A stretch of 64,000 nucleotides of DNA from Sphingomonas sp. HMP6 (GCF_013374095.1 NZ_AP022672.1:62001-126000); one strand, 5' to 3'; positions 1-8,713 are shown, counted from the stretch's first letter. Numbers and translations: made by a program. The notes: generated by a model from the sequence alone, not told the origin.

Positions 1-1743
1 CTGAAGACACTAGATGTTCTCTCGATGCCCGAGTTGCCCAGCGAATTGCCAATGGTGCTCGCAGGCACGGTCGCTGACATCGACGTCGCTGCTCGGGGAC
101 GCCTTTTCGATCACTTCAAGCGCTTCGGCCTCGGCAAGAAGGGCGAGGCGTGGATCACCTATGGCGTAGAACACATCCACGACGACTCCTGTCCACTGTG
201 CGGCCGCGACGACGTCGATGCCGCAGGCATGGTCACGCTCTATGGGGAGATTTTCGGCGAGACCTACAAGGCGCATCTCGGAACGATCACCACCGCATCG
301 ACCGAGCTAGAGGAAGGCTTGGGCGAGGGAGCCCGCACGGAGCTGGCAAACAAAGTCGCAGCCAACGCCGAAGCGACCGCGAAATGGGCCGAGTATTTGC
401 CGCTGGGTGATGAGCTCCCGGACGTTTCAAAACTCGGCACGCACGTCGCAGATGCCCACCGCGAGACGAAGGCACTGCTGGATCGCAAGCGATCGTCCCC
501 GCTCAACGTCATCGAGGCAGTGGACGAACTTGCCGCCGTGGGGACGTCGCTACGAGCCGCCCAGGAACTGCTCGGCACTTACAACTCAGCGGTCAAATCG
601 ATCAACGAGGCGACGAAGAAGGCGCTGGCGGCGGCGCCAACGACGGAAGCAGCCGCCACCCTCGCCCGTGAAAATGTTAGGAAACGCATCGCGAGGCACG
701 AGCTGGGCGTGCAGAAACGCGTCGATACTTACCTTGCCACCAGACGCCGCGACCAGCGTGCACGCGACATGCGATCTCACATCCAGAAGCACCTTAAGAA
801 GGCAAACGAGGATGCGGCCGCGCACTACCACCAGCGCGTCAACCACTTTCTCGGACGGTTCGGCGCAAGCTTCACTATCTCGAAGATCAGCAACAGCATG
901 CAGGGGAACGCGGGCCAAGCCGATTACGGCCTGCTCATCAAGGGCGAGACTGTCTCTCGCGGCCGGGGTCGACAATCTGACGCAATCCCGACGTTTAGGA
1001 ACACACTTTCGGCGGGCGACAAGACTACGCTCGCTCTTGCCTTCTTCCTCGCCAAACTCGACAGCGACACCGCGCTCAGCTGCAAGACGTTGGTGGTCGA
1101 CGACCCCCTAAGCAGTCATGATAGTCACCGGCGCCGAGAGACGGTCAACGCTATCAAGGACCTGTGTGGTCGCTGCCTGCAAGTGATCGTACTGTCTCAC
1201 GACGAGTTCCTGCTGCGCGAGGTGGAGCGCCGCTGCGCCGGCGTACCGTGCGTGGCGTTTCAGATCGACTTCAACGGCGGAGACGACTGGTCGTCCGCCA
1301 GAGCGGTCGACCTGGACAAGCTTTGCCGCGCAGGCCAAGCGAAGTTAGTCGAAGAGGTTGCGGCTTATGTCGATCAACGGCAGGGCGACGCCGATGAGGT
1401 CGTGCTCAAGGTACGGCAAGTATTGGAAACCCACTATCGACGGTCGTACGCGGCCTACTTCGCCCACGACCGAAACCTCGGGGGAATCGTCAAGGACATC
1501 TCCGATGGGGGCGCATTTCACCCTTGCCACCGCGACCTAGCTCGACTCGACAATTGCAACGACGCGACGTGCGATAAACATCACGGCGACAATGCAATTG
1601 TCGTGCTAAAGCGGGGCGTGGACCCTGACGAGCTTCGGGTCATAGCGGTTGACGCACTTGAGTTAGTTGGGGCGCGGCTGCCAGCGTTCACCGTTCCGGC
1701 CTCGGCGCCCCTTCGCCCTTCCCCCGCAATCACAACTCTCTGA
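1..1743 (+). CDS. SMC-like ABC ATPase of AAA_13 type, C-terminal part (5' truncated)
   Basis: The frame is open to the left edge, so the N-terminal part that should carry the Walker A loop is missing; 580 codons remain. Visible are a CPLCG pair near base 190 that looks like half of a zinc hook, a long charged helical middle, an ABC signature (LSAGDKTTLALAFF, about 1009-1050), Walker B with D-loop (LVVDDPLSSHD, about 1090-1122) and an H-loop (VIVLSHDEF). The C-terminus holds a Cys/His-rich stretch (CNDATCDKHHGDN). Leu codons tta and cta occur several times, unlike the core genes to the right, which suggests an accessory gene. Relatives with this layout often sit in phage-defence islands, but no partner is visible here. 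The ATPase call is secure; the role is unknown. Confidence 0.75.
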   Translation: MKTLDVLSMPELPSELPMVLAGTVADIDVAARGRLFDHFKRFGLGKKGEAWITYGVEHIHDDSCPLCGRDDVDAAGMVTLYGEIFGETYKAHLGTITTASTELEEGLGEGARTELANKVAANAEATAKWAEYLPLGDELPDVSKLGTHVADAHRETKALLDRKRSSPLNVIEAVDELAAVGTSLRAAQELLGTYNSAVKSINEATKKALAAAPTTEAAATLARENVRKRIARHELGVQKRVDTYLATRRRDQRARDMRSHIQKHLKKANEDAAAHYHQRVNHFLGRFGASFTISKISNSMQGNAGQADYGLLIKGETVSRGRGRQSDAIPTFRNTLSAGDKTTLALAFFLAKLDSDTALSCKTLVVDDPLSSHDSHRRRETVNAIKDLCGRCLQVIVLSHDEFLLREVERRCAGVPCVAFQIDFNGGDDWSSARAVDLDKLCRAGQAKLVEEVAAYVDQRQGDADEVVLKVRQVLETHYRRSYAAYFAHDRNLGGIVKDISDGGAFHPCHRDLARLDNCNDATCDKHHGDNAIVVLKRGVDPDELRVIAVDALELVGARLPAFTVPASAPLRPSPAITTL

Positions 1744-1894
1744 AAGACAGTCAAGATTATCAGTTTCGTTGCTCGGCACCTGAGTTACGCGCCCCTACCA
1801 ACTATTGCCGTGACTCGGCACCGGTCTTCGTCAGGGAGACACCGGGTAATGGCCGGCAACGCGGTCGCGCACCTATGGCCTCCTGCGCCCCCCC

Positions 1895-3679
1895 CTACGC
1901 CGCCAGATCGTACGGCTTGATATCCCCGTTCAGATACAAATTCCGCGCCTTCGCCCGGCTCAATTTGCCCGAGCTGGTGCGCGGCAGGGTGCGCGGGGGG
2001 ATGAGTTCGATCACGCAGTTCATGCCGGTGACCGAGCGGACGCGCTCGCGGATTTCGTCGCGGAGGCGGACGCGTTCGGATTCGTCGGAGGTGCGGCACT
2101 GGACCAGCACGGCGGGGGTTTCCTCGCCGCCGGGCGTCGTGATCGCGAAGGCGGCGATGTCACCGGCCTTGAAGCCGGGGAGCTGCTCGACCGCCCATTC
2201 GATGTCCTGCGGCCAATGGTTGCGGCCGTTGACGATGATCATGTCCTTGGCGCGGCCGACGATATAAATGTAGCCGTCGCTGAGATAGCCCATGTCGCCG
2301 GTGTCGAGCCAGCCATCCACCAAGCATGCATCGGTCGACGCATCGTCGCGGAAATAGCCGACCATCACCGATGGGCCAGAGCACCACAGTTTACCGATCG
2401 CGCGTTCGGGGAGGGGGGTGCCATCCTCTTCGCGGATCTGGACCTTCATGTCCTTCACCGGCTTGCCGCAATTGACGATCGCGCGGTAGCGTTGCGGGCG
2501 GTCTTCGCCAGCGGCGACGCCGGAGAGCTGCGTTTCCTCGACCAGTTCGACGCGGATGCCCTCGGTCGGCGGCATGATCGATACGGCGAGCGTCGCCTCG
2601 GCCAGGCCATAGCTCGGCAGGAAGGCGCTGGCCTTGAAGCCGGCTTCCTCGAACGCATCGACGAAGGATTGCATGACGTCGGGGCGGATCATGTCGGCGC
2701 CATTGCCGGCAAGCCGCCAGCGCGACAGGTCGAAGCGTTCCGACGCCTTGGTCTGGCTCGACATGCGGCGCGCGCAAATGTCGTAGCCGAAGGTGGGGGA
2801 ATAACTGATCGAGGTGCCGGGATTGCGGCTGATCATATCAAGCCACGCCAGCGGGCGGCGCGCGAAATCCTCGGTCTTGAGGTAATCGGTCGAGACCTGA
2901 TTGGCGACCGGCGAGAGGAAGCAGCCGACCAGCCCCATGTCGTGGTACCAGGGCAGCCAGGAAACGCAGCGGTCGCTGTCGATCACCTGCATGCCGTGCG
3001 AATGCGCCGCGAGATTGTTGAGCAACGCGTGGTGGGTGATGACGACGCCGTGCGGGAAGCGCGTCGATCCGCTGGAATATTGCAGATAGGCGATGTCGTC
3101 GCCGCTTGCCTGCGGCAGTGCGACTTCGAGGGCGGGACGCGTGACCAGTTCGGACCAGTCGACGCCCTCGACCCCGGCGGCACGCGCGGCGTCGCCACCC
3201 ATTTGTGCGAGTTCGGGGGGGTAGATCAGCAGCGTGGGATCACAGCTCGAAAGCTGGACGCGGAGCTGTTCGATGTACGAATCGCGCCCGCCGAAGCTGG
3301 TTGGCAGCGGCAGCGGGACGGGCCAGGCACCGGCATAGACGGTGCCGAAGAACAAAGCGGCGAAATCCGGGCTGGTCTCGGCGACGATCGCGATACGATC
3401 CTCTGGCTTGATCCCGGCGGCGATCAGGCGGCGCGCCATGGCCAGCGCATCCTCGCGCAATTCGGCGAACGGATAGGCGCGTGACAGCGTGCCGCGCGCG
3501 TCGTGGAAATTGAGCCCGCGCGATCCGCTTGCCGCATAATCGAGCGCTGCCCCCAGCGTCTCGAAATCGGCGAAGCGTCGTGCCAGCGTATCCGCGGTCG
3601 GCGTCCCGATCACATTCGGCGCAGCCAGCCCCGGTGTCGCCACCGAGGTCTTCCGCGTGTCCAATACATCAATGGTCAT
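1895..3679 (-). CDS. Fatty acyl-AMP ligase (AMP-binding enzyme)
   Basis: A 594-residue member of the ANL superfamily that should activate a fatty acid as acyl-adenylate and hand it to an acyl carrier protein. The P-loop-like motif reads YSSGSTRFPHGVVITH, and the C-terminal part has DTGDMGYLSDGYIYIVGRAKDMIIVNGRNH, broken here as the D-T-G-D core and the hinge region before the catalytic lysine domain (SSGKLSRAKA). The N-terminal GIKPEDRIAIVAE and the SFGGRDSY region fit fatty acyl-AMP ligases rather than acyl-CoA ligases. The start at 3679 (MTIDVLD) has an AAGGG upstream; the longer ATG at 3742 adds an Arg-rich leader without family similarity. It stands alone, divergent from recX, with no carrier protein or polyketide synthase beside it. 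A role in sphingolipid acyl loading is possible but only inferred. Confidence 0.88.
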   Translation of the reverse strand: MTIDVLDTRKTSVATPGLAAPNVIGTPTADTLARRFADFETLGAALDYAASGSRGLNFHDARGTLSRAYPFAELREDALAMARRLIAAGIKPEDRIAIVAETSPDFAALFFGTVYAGAWPVPLPLPTSFGGRDSYIEQLRVQLSSCDPTLLIYPPELAQMGGDAARAAGVEGVDWSELVTRPALEVALPQASGDDIAYLQYSSGSTRFPHGVVITHHALLNNLAAHSHGMQVIDSDRCVSWLPWYHDMGLVGCFLSPVANQVSTDYLKTEDFARRPLAWLDMISRNPGTSISYSPTFGYDICARRMSSQTKASERFDLSRWRLAGNGADMIRPDVMQSFVDAFEEAGFKASAFLPSYGLAEATLAVSIMPPTEGIRVELVEETQLSGVAAGEDRPQRYRAIVNCGKPVKDMKVQIREEDGTPLPERAIGKLWCSGPSVMVGYFRDDASTDACLVDGWLDTGDMGYLSDGYIYIVGRAKDMIIVNGRNHWPQDIEWAVEQLPGFKAGDIAAFAITTPGGEETPAVLVQCRTSDESERVRLRDEIRERVRSVTGMNCVIELIPPRTLPRTSSGKLSRAKARNLYLNGDIKPYDLAA

Positions 3680-3811
3680 CAGTGTTCGTGCCCTTGATCG
3701 TGGCCGTTCGACGACGGCCACGCCTATGTTTTCGACATGCACCCCTGCCTATGCCCCCAGCCGGAACTGGGCGTTCAAAATCGAGTTCGACTGTGGCACA
3801 ATGATGGCGTC

Positions 3812-4363
3812 ATGTTCCAGTCATCAAAGAACCGCTCGAAATCAAGAGAGATACGTGCCGTTCCGCCGCTGGATGCAGCGGCGCTCGATCGGCTCGCGCT
3901 GCGCTATGTCGAGCGGTTCGCGACGACGCGACGGCGATTGTCCGAGTATTTGATGCGCAAGATTCGCGAACGCGGCTGGGACGGACCACCGGCGGACCCG
4001 ATCGCGCTGGCCGAGAAGCTCGCGGAGCTCGGCTATATCGACGACCGCGCCTTTGGTGAGGCGCGCGCGGCGGCAATGGGCCGGCGGGGGTTGGGCAAGC
4101 GCCGCGTGACGGGCGCGCTGCAGCAGGCCGGGCTGGTCGAGGAGGATCGCGAGGCGATCGTGCCCGCAGTCGAGGATCGCGCGCTGGAAACCGCGATGGC
4201 GTTCGCACGGCGGCGGCGGATCGGGCCGTTCGCTTCCGTCCGCGCCGAACGCCCCGAGCGCGAGAAGCAGATCGCCGCGATGATTCGCGGCGGGCATGAT
4301 TTCACGCTGGCACGCCGGATCGCCGCGCTCGGGCCGGGGGAAGCGCTGGAAATGGGCGAATGA
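3812..4363 (+). CDS. recX: RecX family regulatory protein
   Basis: A 183-residue basic helical protein with the RecX three-helix repeats: ALRYVERFATTRRRLSEYL, then LAEKLAELGYIDDRAFGEARAAA, then GRRGLGKRRVTGALQQAGL. RecX binds RecA filaments and limits recombinase and SOS activity. The ATG at 3812 is chosen over an upstream in-frame ATG at 3737 because family similarity begins only after it and the extra leader overlaps the divergent ligase promoter region. recA is not in the window, so the usual recA-recX pairing is not kept here. Confidence 0.85.
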   Translation: MFQSSKNRSKSREIRAVPPLDAAALDRLALRYVERFATTRRRLSEYLMRKIRERGWDGPPADPIALAEKLAELGYIDDRAFGEARAAAMGRRGLGKRRVTGALQQAGLVEEDREAIVPAVEDRALETAMAFARRRRIGPFASVRAERPEREKQIAAMIRGGHDFTLARRIAALGPGEALEMGE

Positions 4364-4468
4364 GCGGGGCCGAATTCGTCCGATTTGCGTGTCTATCGGG
4401 CCGTTTCATATCGCTTTTTGCGTCCTAAGTTCGTCCATGCTAGCGTTCATCGCGGGGGATAGTTCTCG

Positions 4469-5059
4469 ATGCGTAACGAAGTGTTTTCGGCGCTTGATGG
4501 CATAGATCAGGAGGGCGCAGAGGCTTGCGTCTCCGGCGCGGCGGACCCGTCGGCGCGGATCTATACCGGCGTGGTCAAATGGTTCGACATGACGCGCGGC
4601 TTCGGGTTCGTGGTTGCGGACGATGCGACCGTCGGTGACATCCTCGTGCATTTTTCCGTCCTGCGCCCGCACGGACGCCGCAGCTTGCCCGAGGGCGCGC
4701 GGATCGAATGCCTGGCATCGGTGCGCGACCGTGGGCTGCAGGCGAACGAAATTCTCTTGATCGACCTGAGCGACGCGGTCGAGCCGCCGATCCGCCCGCG
4801 GAGTGACGCCGCGCTCGGCGATTCGGCCGCGCTGATCGAGCAGGCGGGGCCGTTCGAGCCGGTCACGGTCAAATGGTTCAATCGCTTGAAAGGCTATGGC
4901 TTTCTGCTGCGCGAGAGTGATGCTAGCGATGTGTTCGTGCACATCGAAACGCTGCGCCGCGCGGGGATCGAGGAAATCGAACCCGGCCAGGCGTTTCAGG
5001 CGCGCATCGTCGAGCGCGACAAGGGTCCGCTGGCGGTGATCGTCGAAGAAGAAGTCTGA
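4469..5059 (+). CDS. Tandem cold-shock domain protein
   Basis: A 196-residue protein with two cold-shock domains. Domain 1 (about residues 30-97) has GVVKWFDMTRGFGFV and DILVHFS; domain 2 (about 130-195) has VKWFNRLKGYGFLL and DVFVHIE. These are the RNP1 and RNP2 aromatic motifs that bind single-stranded RNA or DNA. Two-domain versions of this length are common in alphaproteobacteria and are usually linked to stationary phase or RNA chaperoning rather than strict cold induction. An acidic linker (about 98-128) separates the domains. The DUF192 gene follows 9 bases downstream, so the two are probably co-transcribed. Confidence 0.93.
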   Translation: MRNEVFSALDGIDQEGAEACVSGAADPSARIYTGVVKWFDMTRGFGFVVADDATVGDILVHFSVLRPHGRRSLPEGARIECLASVRDRGLQANEILLIDLSDAVEPPIRPRSDAALGDSAALIEQAGPFEPVTVKWFNRLKGYGFLLRESDASDVFVHIETLRRAGIEEIEPGQAFQARIVERDKGPLAVIVEEEV

Positions 5060-5068
5060 AGGCCGATC

Positions 5069-5575
5069 ATGACAGTTGGAAATGCCGGGCGGTTTGCGGG
5101 TGTTCTGGCGCTCGCCTTGCTGGCGGCCACCGGAGGGTGCCGTGGCGGGACCGACGCTGCGACCGCGACCGAAGCCGCGAGCGCGACGATCGCGTTGACC
5201 ATTACCAGTTCGAACGGCGCGCATCGCTTCACTGTCGAAGTGGCGAAAACGGCGGAGGAGCAGGAGCGTGGGCTGATGTTCCGCACCGACATTCCTGAAA
5301 ATGGCGGGATGCTGTTCGCGCCCTATCCGCCGGACGGCGGCCCACCGCGGGTGGCGAATTTCTGGATGAAGAACACGCCGAGCCCGCTCGACATCCTGTT
5401 CATCCGTCCCGACGGGACGATCGCGCGGATCGCGGAAAATACGGTGCCGCAGTCCGAAACGCCGGTGCCTTCCGGAGAGCCGGTGAGCGCCGTGCTCGAA
5501 CTGCGCGGCGGGCGGGTACTCGAACTCGGCATTGCCGAGGGGGACCGCGTCGTCTGGGCGGGGCGCCCGAACTAG
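5069..5575 (+). CDS. DUF192 domain protein, exported lipoprotein-like
   Basis: 168 residues: a hydrophobic N-terminal segment ending at a possible lipobox cysteine (TGGC, Cys24), then a DUF192 domain. The family motifs are clear: ERGLMFRTDIPENGGMLF, FWMKNTPSPLDILFI and the closing AVLELRGGRVLELGI. DUF192 proteins are small beta-rich envelope proteins of unknown biochemical role. It sits 9 bases after the cold-shock gene and just before the complex I factor, an order often kept in sphingomonads. Domain call is firm; whether the Cys is lipidated is uncertain because the lipobox is not canonical. Confidence 0.88.
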   Translation: MTVGNAGRFAGVLALALLAATGGCRGGTDAATATEAASATIALTITSSNGAHRFTVEVAKTAEEQERGLMFRTDIPENGGMLFAPYPPDGGPPRVANFWMKNTPSPLDILFIRPDGTIARIAENTVPQSETPVPSGEPVSAVLELRGGRVLELGIAEGDRVVWAGRPN

Positions 5576-5632
5576 CGGCCACATCGGGAATCGCGGTTGA
5601 TGGCGGCACGGCACCGCGCTAAGCGCGTTGCC

Positions 5633-6025
5633 ATGGGCATCAACCTCAATCCCTTCACTTGGTGGAATGGCGCAAGCATCGGCACGGCGTTCGGCCTGCG
5701 CGGCAAGACGCGGGTCGGCGAAGACGCGCTGGGCAACGTCTATTATCAGGGCGGCAGCGACACCGCGGGCAACCCGCGCCGCTGGGTGATTTACAACGGA
5801 CCCAATGATTCGAGCCGGGTCGCCCCCGAATGGTTCAGCTGGCTGCACCATCAGGTCGACGACGTGCCCGAACGCGCATTGCCTGCCGCCCGCGCGTGGC
5901 AATTGCCGGCCGAGCCGAACCTGACGGGCACGGTTGCGGCCTATCGTCCCAAGGGTGCGCTCGAAAAGGGCGGTGTCCGTGCGGCGGCAACGGGCGATTA
6001 TGAAGCGTGGGTGCCCGACGCGTGA
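5633..6025 (+). CDS. NDUFA12-like NADH:ubiquinone oxidoreductase accessory subunit
   Basis: 130 residues with the NDUFA12/B17.2 signature: FTWWNGASIGTAFGLRGKT, VGEDALGNVYYQGG and RWVIYNGPNDSSRVAPEWFSW, broken by short gaps. The family is an accessory factor of respiratory complex I found in mitochondria and alphaproteobacteria. ATG 5633 (MGINLNPF) is preferred to the in-frame ATG pair at 5597 because the family starts here. Its stop overlaps the next gene's GTG (GTGA), so the DUF2155 gene is translationally coupled to it. Confidence 0.9.
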   Translation: MGINLNPFTWWNGASIGTAFGLRGKTRVGEDALGNVYYQGGSDTAGNPRRWVIYNGPNDSSRVAPEWFSWLHHQVDDVPERALPAARAWQLPAEPNLTGTVAAYRPKGALEKGGVRAAATGDYEAWVPDA

Positions 6026-6681
6026 TCCGCGTCGGCGGGTGGAGCGGTGTGCTGGCGGTGACTTTGCTCGCCGCCGGATGCGGGCCGACCAAACCCGCTG
6101 CCCCTGAGGCGAAGCCGACCCCGGTCACCGCGCTCGATGCCGATACCAGCGCGAGCAATATCGTGACGGTCGACGTCGGCGGCGGCGTCGATCCCAGCGC
6201 GGGTGCGACGCCGATGGCGGAGCGAGTCGCGACGCTCGGGTTGCTCAACAAGCGGAACGGTGCGGCGCGCGATGTCGTGCTGAAACCCGGCAAGGCGATG
6301 CGGATCGGCGATGTCATCGTGCGGCTGCGTGCGTGCGAACGGACCGCGCCGTGGGAGCAGGAGCAATATACCGGCGCCTTCGTCCAGGTCGATGTGCAGG
6401 GGCGCGACGGCCAGGGTACGATGGGCTGGCGGCGGGCTTTTTCGGGCTGGCTGTTCAAGGAACGCCCCGCGCTGAATGTCGTGCAGCACCCGATCTATGA
6501 CGTGTGGGTCAAAAGCTGCGCGATGACCTTCCCGGTCGGTGGCCCCGATTCGATCGCGGGCGGCGGTGCCCCGGATGCGCCCGAAAGGCCGCGATCGAGC
6601 GCGAAAAAATCGCCCACGCCGGACGAAGAAGCGCCCGAGCCGACTGCGCCCGATATCGCGGAAGACAATGCCGAGAGATAA
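6022..6681 (+). CDS. DUF2155 lipoprotein
   Basis: 219 residues. A signal peptide ends in the lipobox LAAGC, so this is a predicted lipoprotein. The DUF2155 core spans about residues 75-180 (KPGKAMRIGDVIVRLRACE, then FSGWLFKERPALNVVQHPIYDVWV and KSCAMTF). The tail is Pro/Glu-rich and low in complexity. The GTG at 6022 overlaps the preceding stop as GTGA and is preferred over GTG 6007. Unusually, its last 187 bases lie antisense to the end of aat. The family function is unknown. Confidence 0.85.
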   Translation: MIRVGGWSGVLAVTLLAAGCGPTKPAAPEAKPTPVTALDADTSASNIVTVDVGGGVDPSAGATPMAERVATLGLLNKRNGAARDVVLKPGKAMRIGDVIVRLRACERTAPWEQEQYTGAFVQVDVQGRDGQGTMGWRRAFSGWLFKERPALNVVQHPIYDVWVKSCAMTFPVGGPDSIAGGGAPDAPERPRSSAKKSPTPDEEAPEPTAPDIAEDNAER

Positions 6682-7256
6682 TCGGCGCGGCTGATCTCGA
6701 CCGCGCCCAAAGAGGCGAGGTGATCGGTCAGGAACTGGCAATCGAGCAAGGTGAAGCCGCCGACGCGCAGCCGCGCGACGAGCCAGGCCATCGCAACCTT
6801 CGACGCATCGCGCGCGCGGCTGACCATGCTTTCGCCAAAAAACGCGCGGCCCAGTGCGATGCCGTACAGGCCGCCCGCAAGCCGGTCGCGCTCCCAAACC
6901 TCGATCGAATGCGCGAAGCCCAATGTGTGCAATTGGTTGGTGACACGCTCGATCGCGGGGTTGATCCACGTATCGGGACGGTTGGCGACCGATTGCGCAC
7001 ACAGCGCCAGGATCTGCGGAAAGGCGCGGTCGGTGGTTACCGTAAACCGATCACCGACAAGCGTCTTGCGGAGCGAATGCGACAGATGAAAACCGTCCAG
7101 CGGCAAGATCGCGCGCTCACTTGGTTCGACCCAATAGACATCCTCGGCATCACGCCCGTCCGCCATCGGAAACACCCCGACCGAATACGCCCCGAGCATC
7201 AGGTTCGGATCGAGCGGCGGGACGGGATCGGGAGCGGACTCCTCCGCATGGGTCAC
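6495..7256 (-). CDS. aat: Leucyl/phenylalanyl-tRNA-protein transferase
   Basis: 253 residues. Aat transfers Leu or Phe from charged tRNA to proteins with N-terminal Lys or Arg, marking them for ClpS/ClpAP (N-degron pathway, cytoplasm). Recognisable parts are LMLGAYSVGVFPMAD, YWVEPSERAILPL, the FAHSIEVWERDRLAGGLYG region and GRAFFGESMVSRARDASKVA, split by short gaps. The core ends near residue 200; a Ser/Gly/Pro linker leads to a C-terminal IAQLLTHTS tag that resembles the end of other sphingomonad Aat proteins. That tail lies antisense to the DUF2155 gene. ATG 7256 is the only good start. Confidence 0.92.
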   Translation of the reverse strand: MTHAEESAPDPVPPLDPNLMLGAYSVGVFPMADGRDAEDVYWVEPSERAILPLDGFHLSHSLRKTLVGDRFTVTTDRAFPQILALCAQSVANRPDTWINPAIERVTNQLHTLGFAHSIEVWERDRLAGGLYGIALGRAFFGESMVSRARDASKVAMAWLVARLRVGGFTLLDCQFLTDHLASLGAVEISRADYLSALSSAISGAVGSGASSSGVGDFFALDRGLSGASGAPPPAIESGPPTGKVIAQLLTHTS

Positions 7257-7274
7257 GCTGCGATCAGCCCGAGA

Positions 7275-7997
7275 TTATTGGGCAATGCGCCGCTCGATCG
7301 CCTGCCACAAGTGCGCGAACGCCTTCGCGCCGGCCGATTTGGCGGCAAAGGTGCCGACCGGCGCGCGGCGCGCGGTGACCTGTTCGATCAAGCTCGCCAT
7401 CGGTATCACTGGCCAATCCGGGTGGCGCGCCAGCGCATCGGCATGGAGCGTGCGCCGCCGGTCGACCATCGAATGGACCGGCATGACCTGCGCCTTGTTT
7501 CCGAGATGCCTGAGCACCTCGTCGAGCGCGCGTTCCGACAAAGGCGAGGGGATGACGGGCACGACGATCAGATCGGCGGCGCGCATCACCTGATCGCTCG
7601 TCTCGGTCAGGCCCGGCGGGCAATCGAGCAGGATGCGGTCGTAATCCTTGCGCAGGCCGGTCAGCAACTTTTGCAGCCGCTTTTTCTTGTCGAGTTCGTG
7701 GAACAGCAGATCGAGCCCGCGCAGCGACGCATCGGCGGGCAGCAGATCGAGCCGCGGGGTAGCGGTCTTTTCGATCAGTTTGTCCGGCTCGACATCCTTG
7801 GCGAAGACCGACCGGGCCTGACCCTTCGCCTTTGTCTCGGGCGTGGTGCCAAGCAGAAAGCTCGACGCGGCTTGCGGATCGAGATCCCATAGCAGGGTGC
7901 GCCGCGACGATGCGGTCGCGGCGACCCAGGCGAGATTGACGGCCAGCGTCGTTTTACCGACGCCGCCTTTCAGACTGTAGATCGCGATCGTCGACAC
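7275..7997 (-). CDS. ParA/MinD-type ATPase
   Basis: 240 residues with a deviant Walker A motif (KGGVGKTTLAVNLA, residues about 10-23), a switch I-like WDLDPQAASSFLL and Walker B RILLDCPPGL. It is a ParA-family ATPase, but no ParB, parS or MinC neighbour is present, so it is more likely an orphan positioning or regulatory ATPase than the chromosome partition ParA. It lies just upstream of aat on the same strand with an 18-base gap, so the two may share a transcript. Family call is strong; cargo is unknown. Confidence 0.87.
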   Translation of the reverse strand: MSTIAIYSLKGGVGKTTLAVNLAWVAATASSRRTLLWDLDPQAASSFLLGTTPETKAKGQARSVFAKDVEPDKLIEKTATPRLDLLPADASLRGLDLLFHELDKKKRLQKLLTGLRKDYDRILLDCPPGLTETSDQVMRAADLIVVPVIPSPLSERALDEVLRHLGNKAQVMPVHSMVDRRRTLHADALARHPDWPVIPMASLIEQVTARRAPVGTFAAKSAGAKAFAHLWQAIERRIAQ

Positions 7998-8062
7998 AAT
8001 CGAGGCCCTCTTTCATGGACGGCCAATGTGGCGGATGCCGATGCGCGGCGCAATCGGGCGAA

Positions 8063-8446
8063 TTAGCCGACCTTGCAGACCTGCGCCGACTTGCCCGGCT
8101 GAGTCAGCGTGACCGACTTGGGCGTGCCGGTGAGGACATAGCCTTCGGCGGTGAGCGGATCGCCGGCCTTTTCCGCAGTCAGCTTGACCGGGGTGCCGTC
8201 CTTGCTGGTCTTGACCAGCGCCTGCTTGTCGCCTTCGAAGAAGGTGACGAAGGCCAGGCTGTTATCCTTGCAGCGCAGGCTCGCATCGGCCTTGATCGAT
8301 GGTGGGAGTTCGATCGGCGCCTTGTTGGCGAGGACCGAGGCCATCGGATCGGGCGCGACGTTGGTCACTTCCTGCGGCTTGTTTTCACAGGCCGAGAGCG
8401 CGAGGAGCGCAACGGCGGCGGCGGGGAGGAGGTTACGGATGTTCAT
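8063..8446 (-). CDS. Small lipoprotein, function unknown
   Basis: 127 residues. The signal peptide MNIRNLLPAAAVALLALSAC ends in a good lipobox (LSAC), followed by ENKPQEVTNVAPDPM. The mature part has a Cys pair (RCKD and VCKVG at the end) that could form a disulfide, and a beta-rich middle. Start at 8446 is chosen because the signal peptide begins there; the frame is open further up to 8482. I do not recognise a named domain. A TTGC-NN-TGCAGCAA motif lies 67 bases upstream, shared with another small envelope gene in the window. Confidence 0.78.
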   Translation of the reverse strand: MNIRNLLPAAAVALLALSACENKPQEVTNVAPDPMASVLANKAPIELPPSIKADASLRCKDNSLAFVTFFEGDKQALVKTSKDGTPVKLTAEKAGDPLTAEGYVLTGTPKSVTLTQPGKSAQVCKVG

Positions 8447-8512
8447 GCGATTTTTCTTCGCGCACGCGGCATCGTGCGTCAAGGGAGTAGCTTACCCTAA
8501 GCGTATTGAATT

Positions 8513-8526
8513 TTGCGTTGCAGCAA
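8513..8526 (-). promoter_or_regulatory. TTGC-NN-TGCAGCAA motif upstream of lipoprotein gene
   Basis: On the minus strand this reads TTGCTGCAACGCAA, 67 bases before the lipoprotein start. Nearly the same sequence and distance recur before the 33139-33429 gene. It has the TGC/GCA symmetry described for PhaR-type repressor sites in alphaproteobacteria, but that assignment is inference from appearance. Confidence 0.35.
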
Positions 8527-8713
8527 GATTGTAACGTTTTCGTCATGTCCGCCGGCGGAAATCGACAAGATTTGGCGCGCGCGACGATCAGATCTGACCA
8601 AGCTGGCCAATCGCCCCGCCGGCATAGAAGGCGGGCCGTGCGGCTTGCCATCTTTCAGTCTGCGTGAAAGGCTCGTGATGTCGCGGTGCGCGCACGACCC
8701 GGAGAATGGAACG

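Noticed and set aside
1..1743. RloC/PrrC-type anticodon nuclease
   Set aside because: The zinc-hook-like Cys pair is suggestive, but I see no Arg-Glu-His nuclease arrangement in the C-terminal part, which looks like the generic AAA_13 end.
3771..3787. GTTC repeats before recX as a LexA/SOS box
   Set aside because: The alphaproteobacterial SOS box is GTTC-N7-GTTC; here the gap is eight bases, so helical phasing and motif length do not fit.
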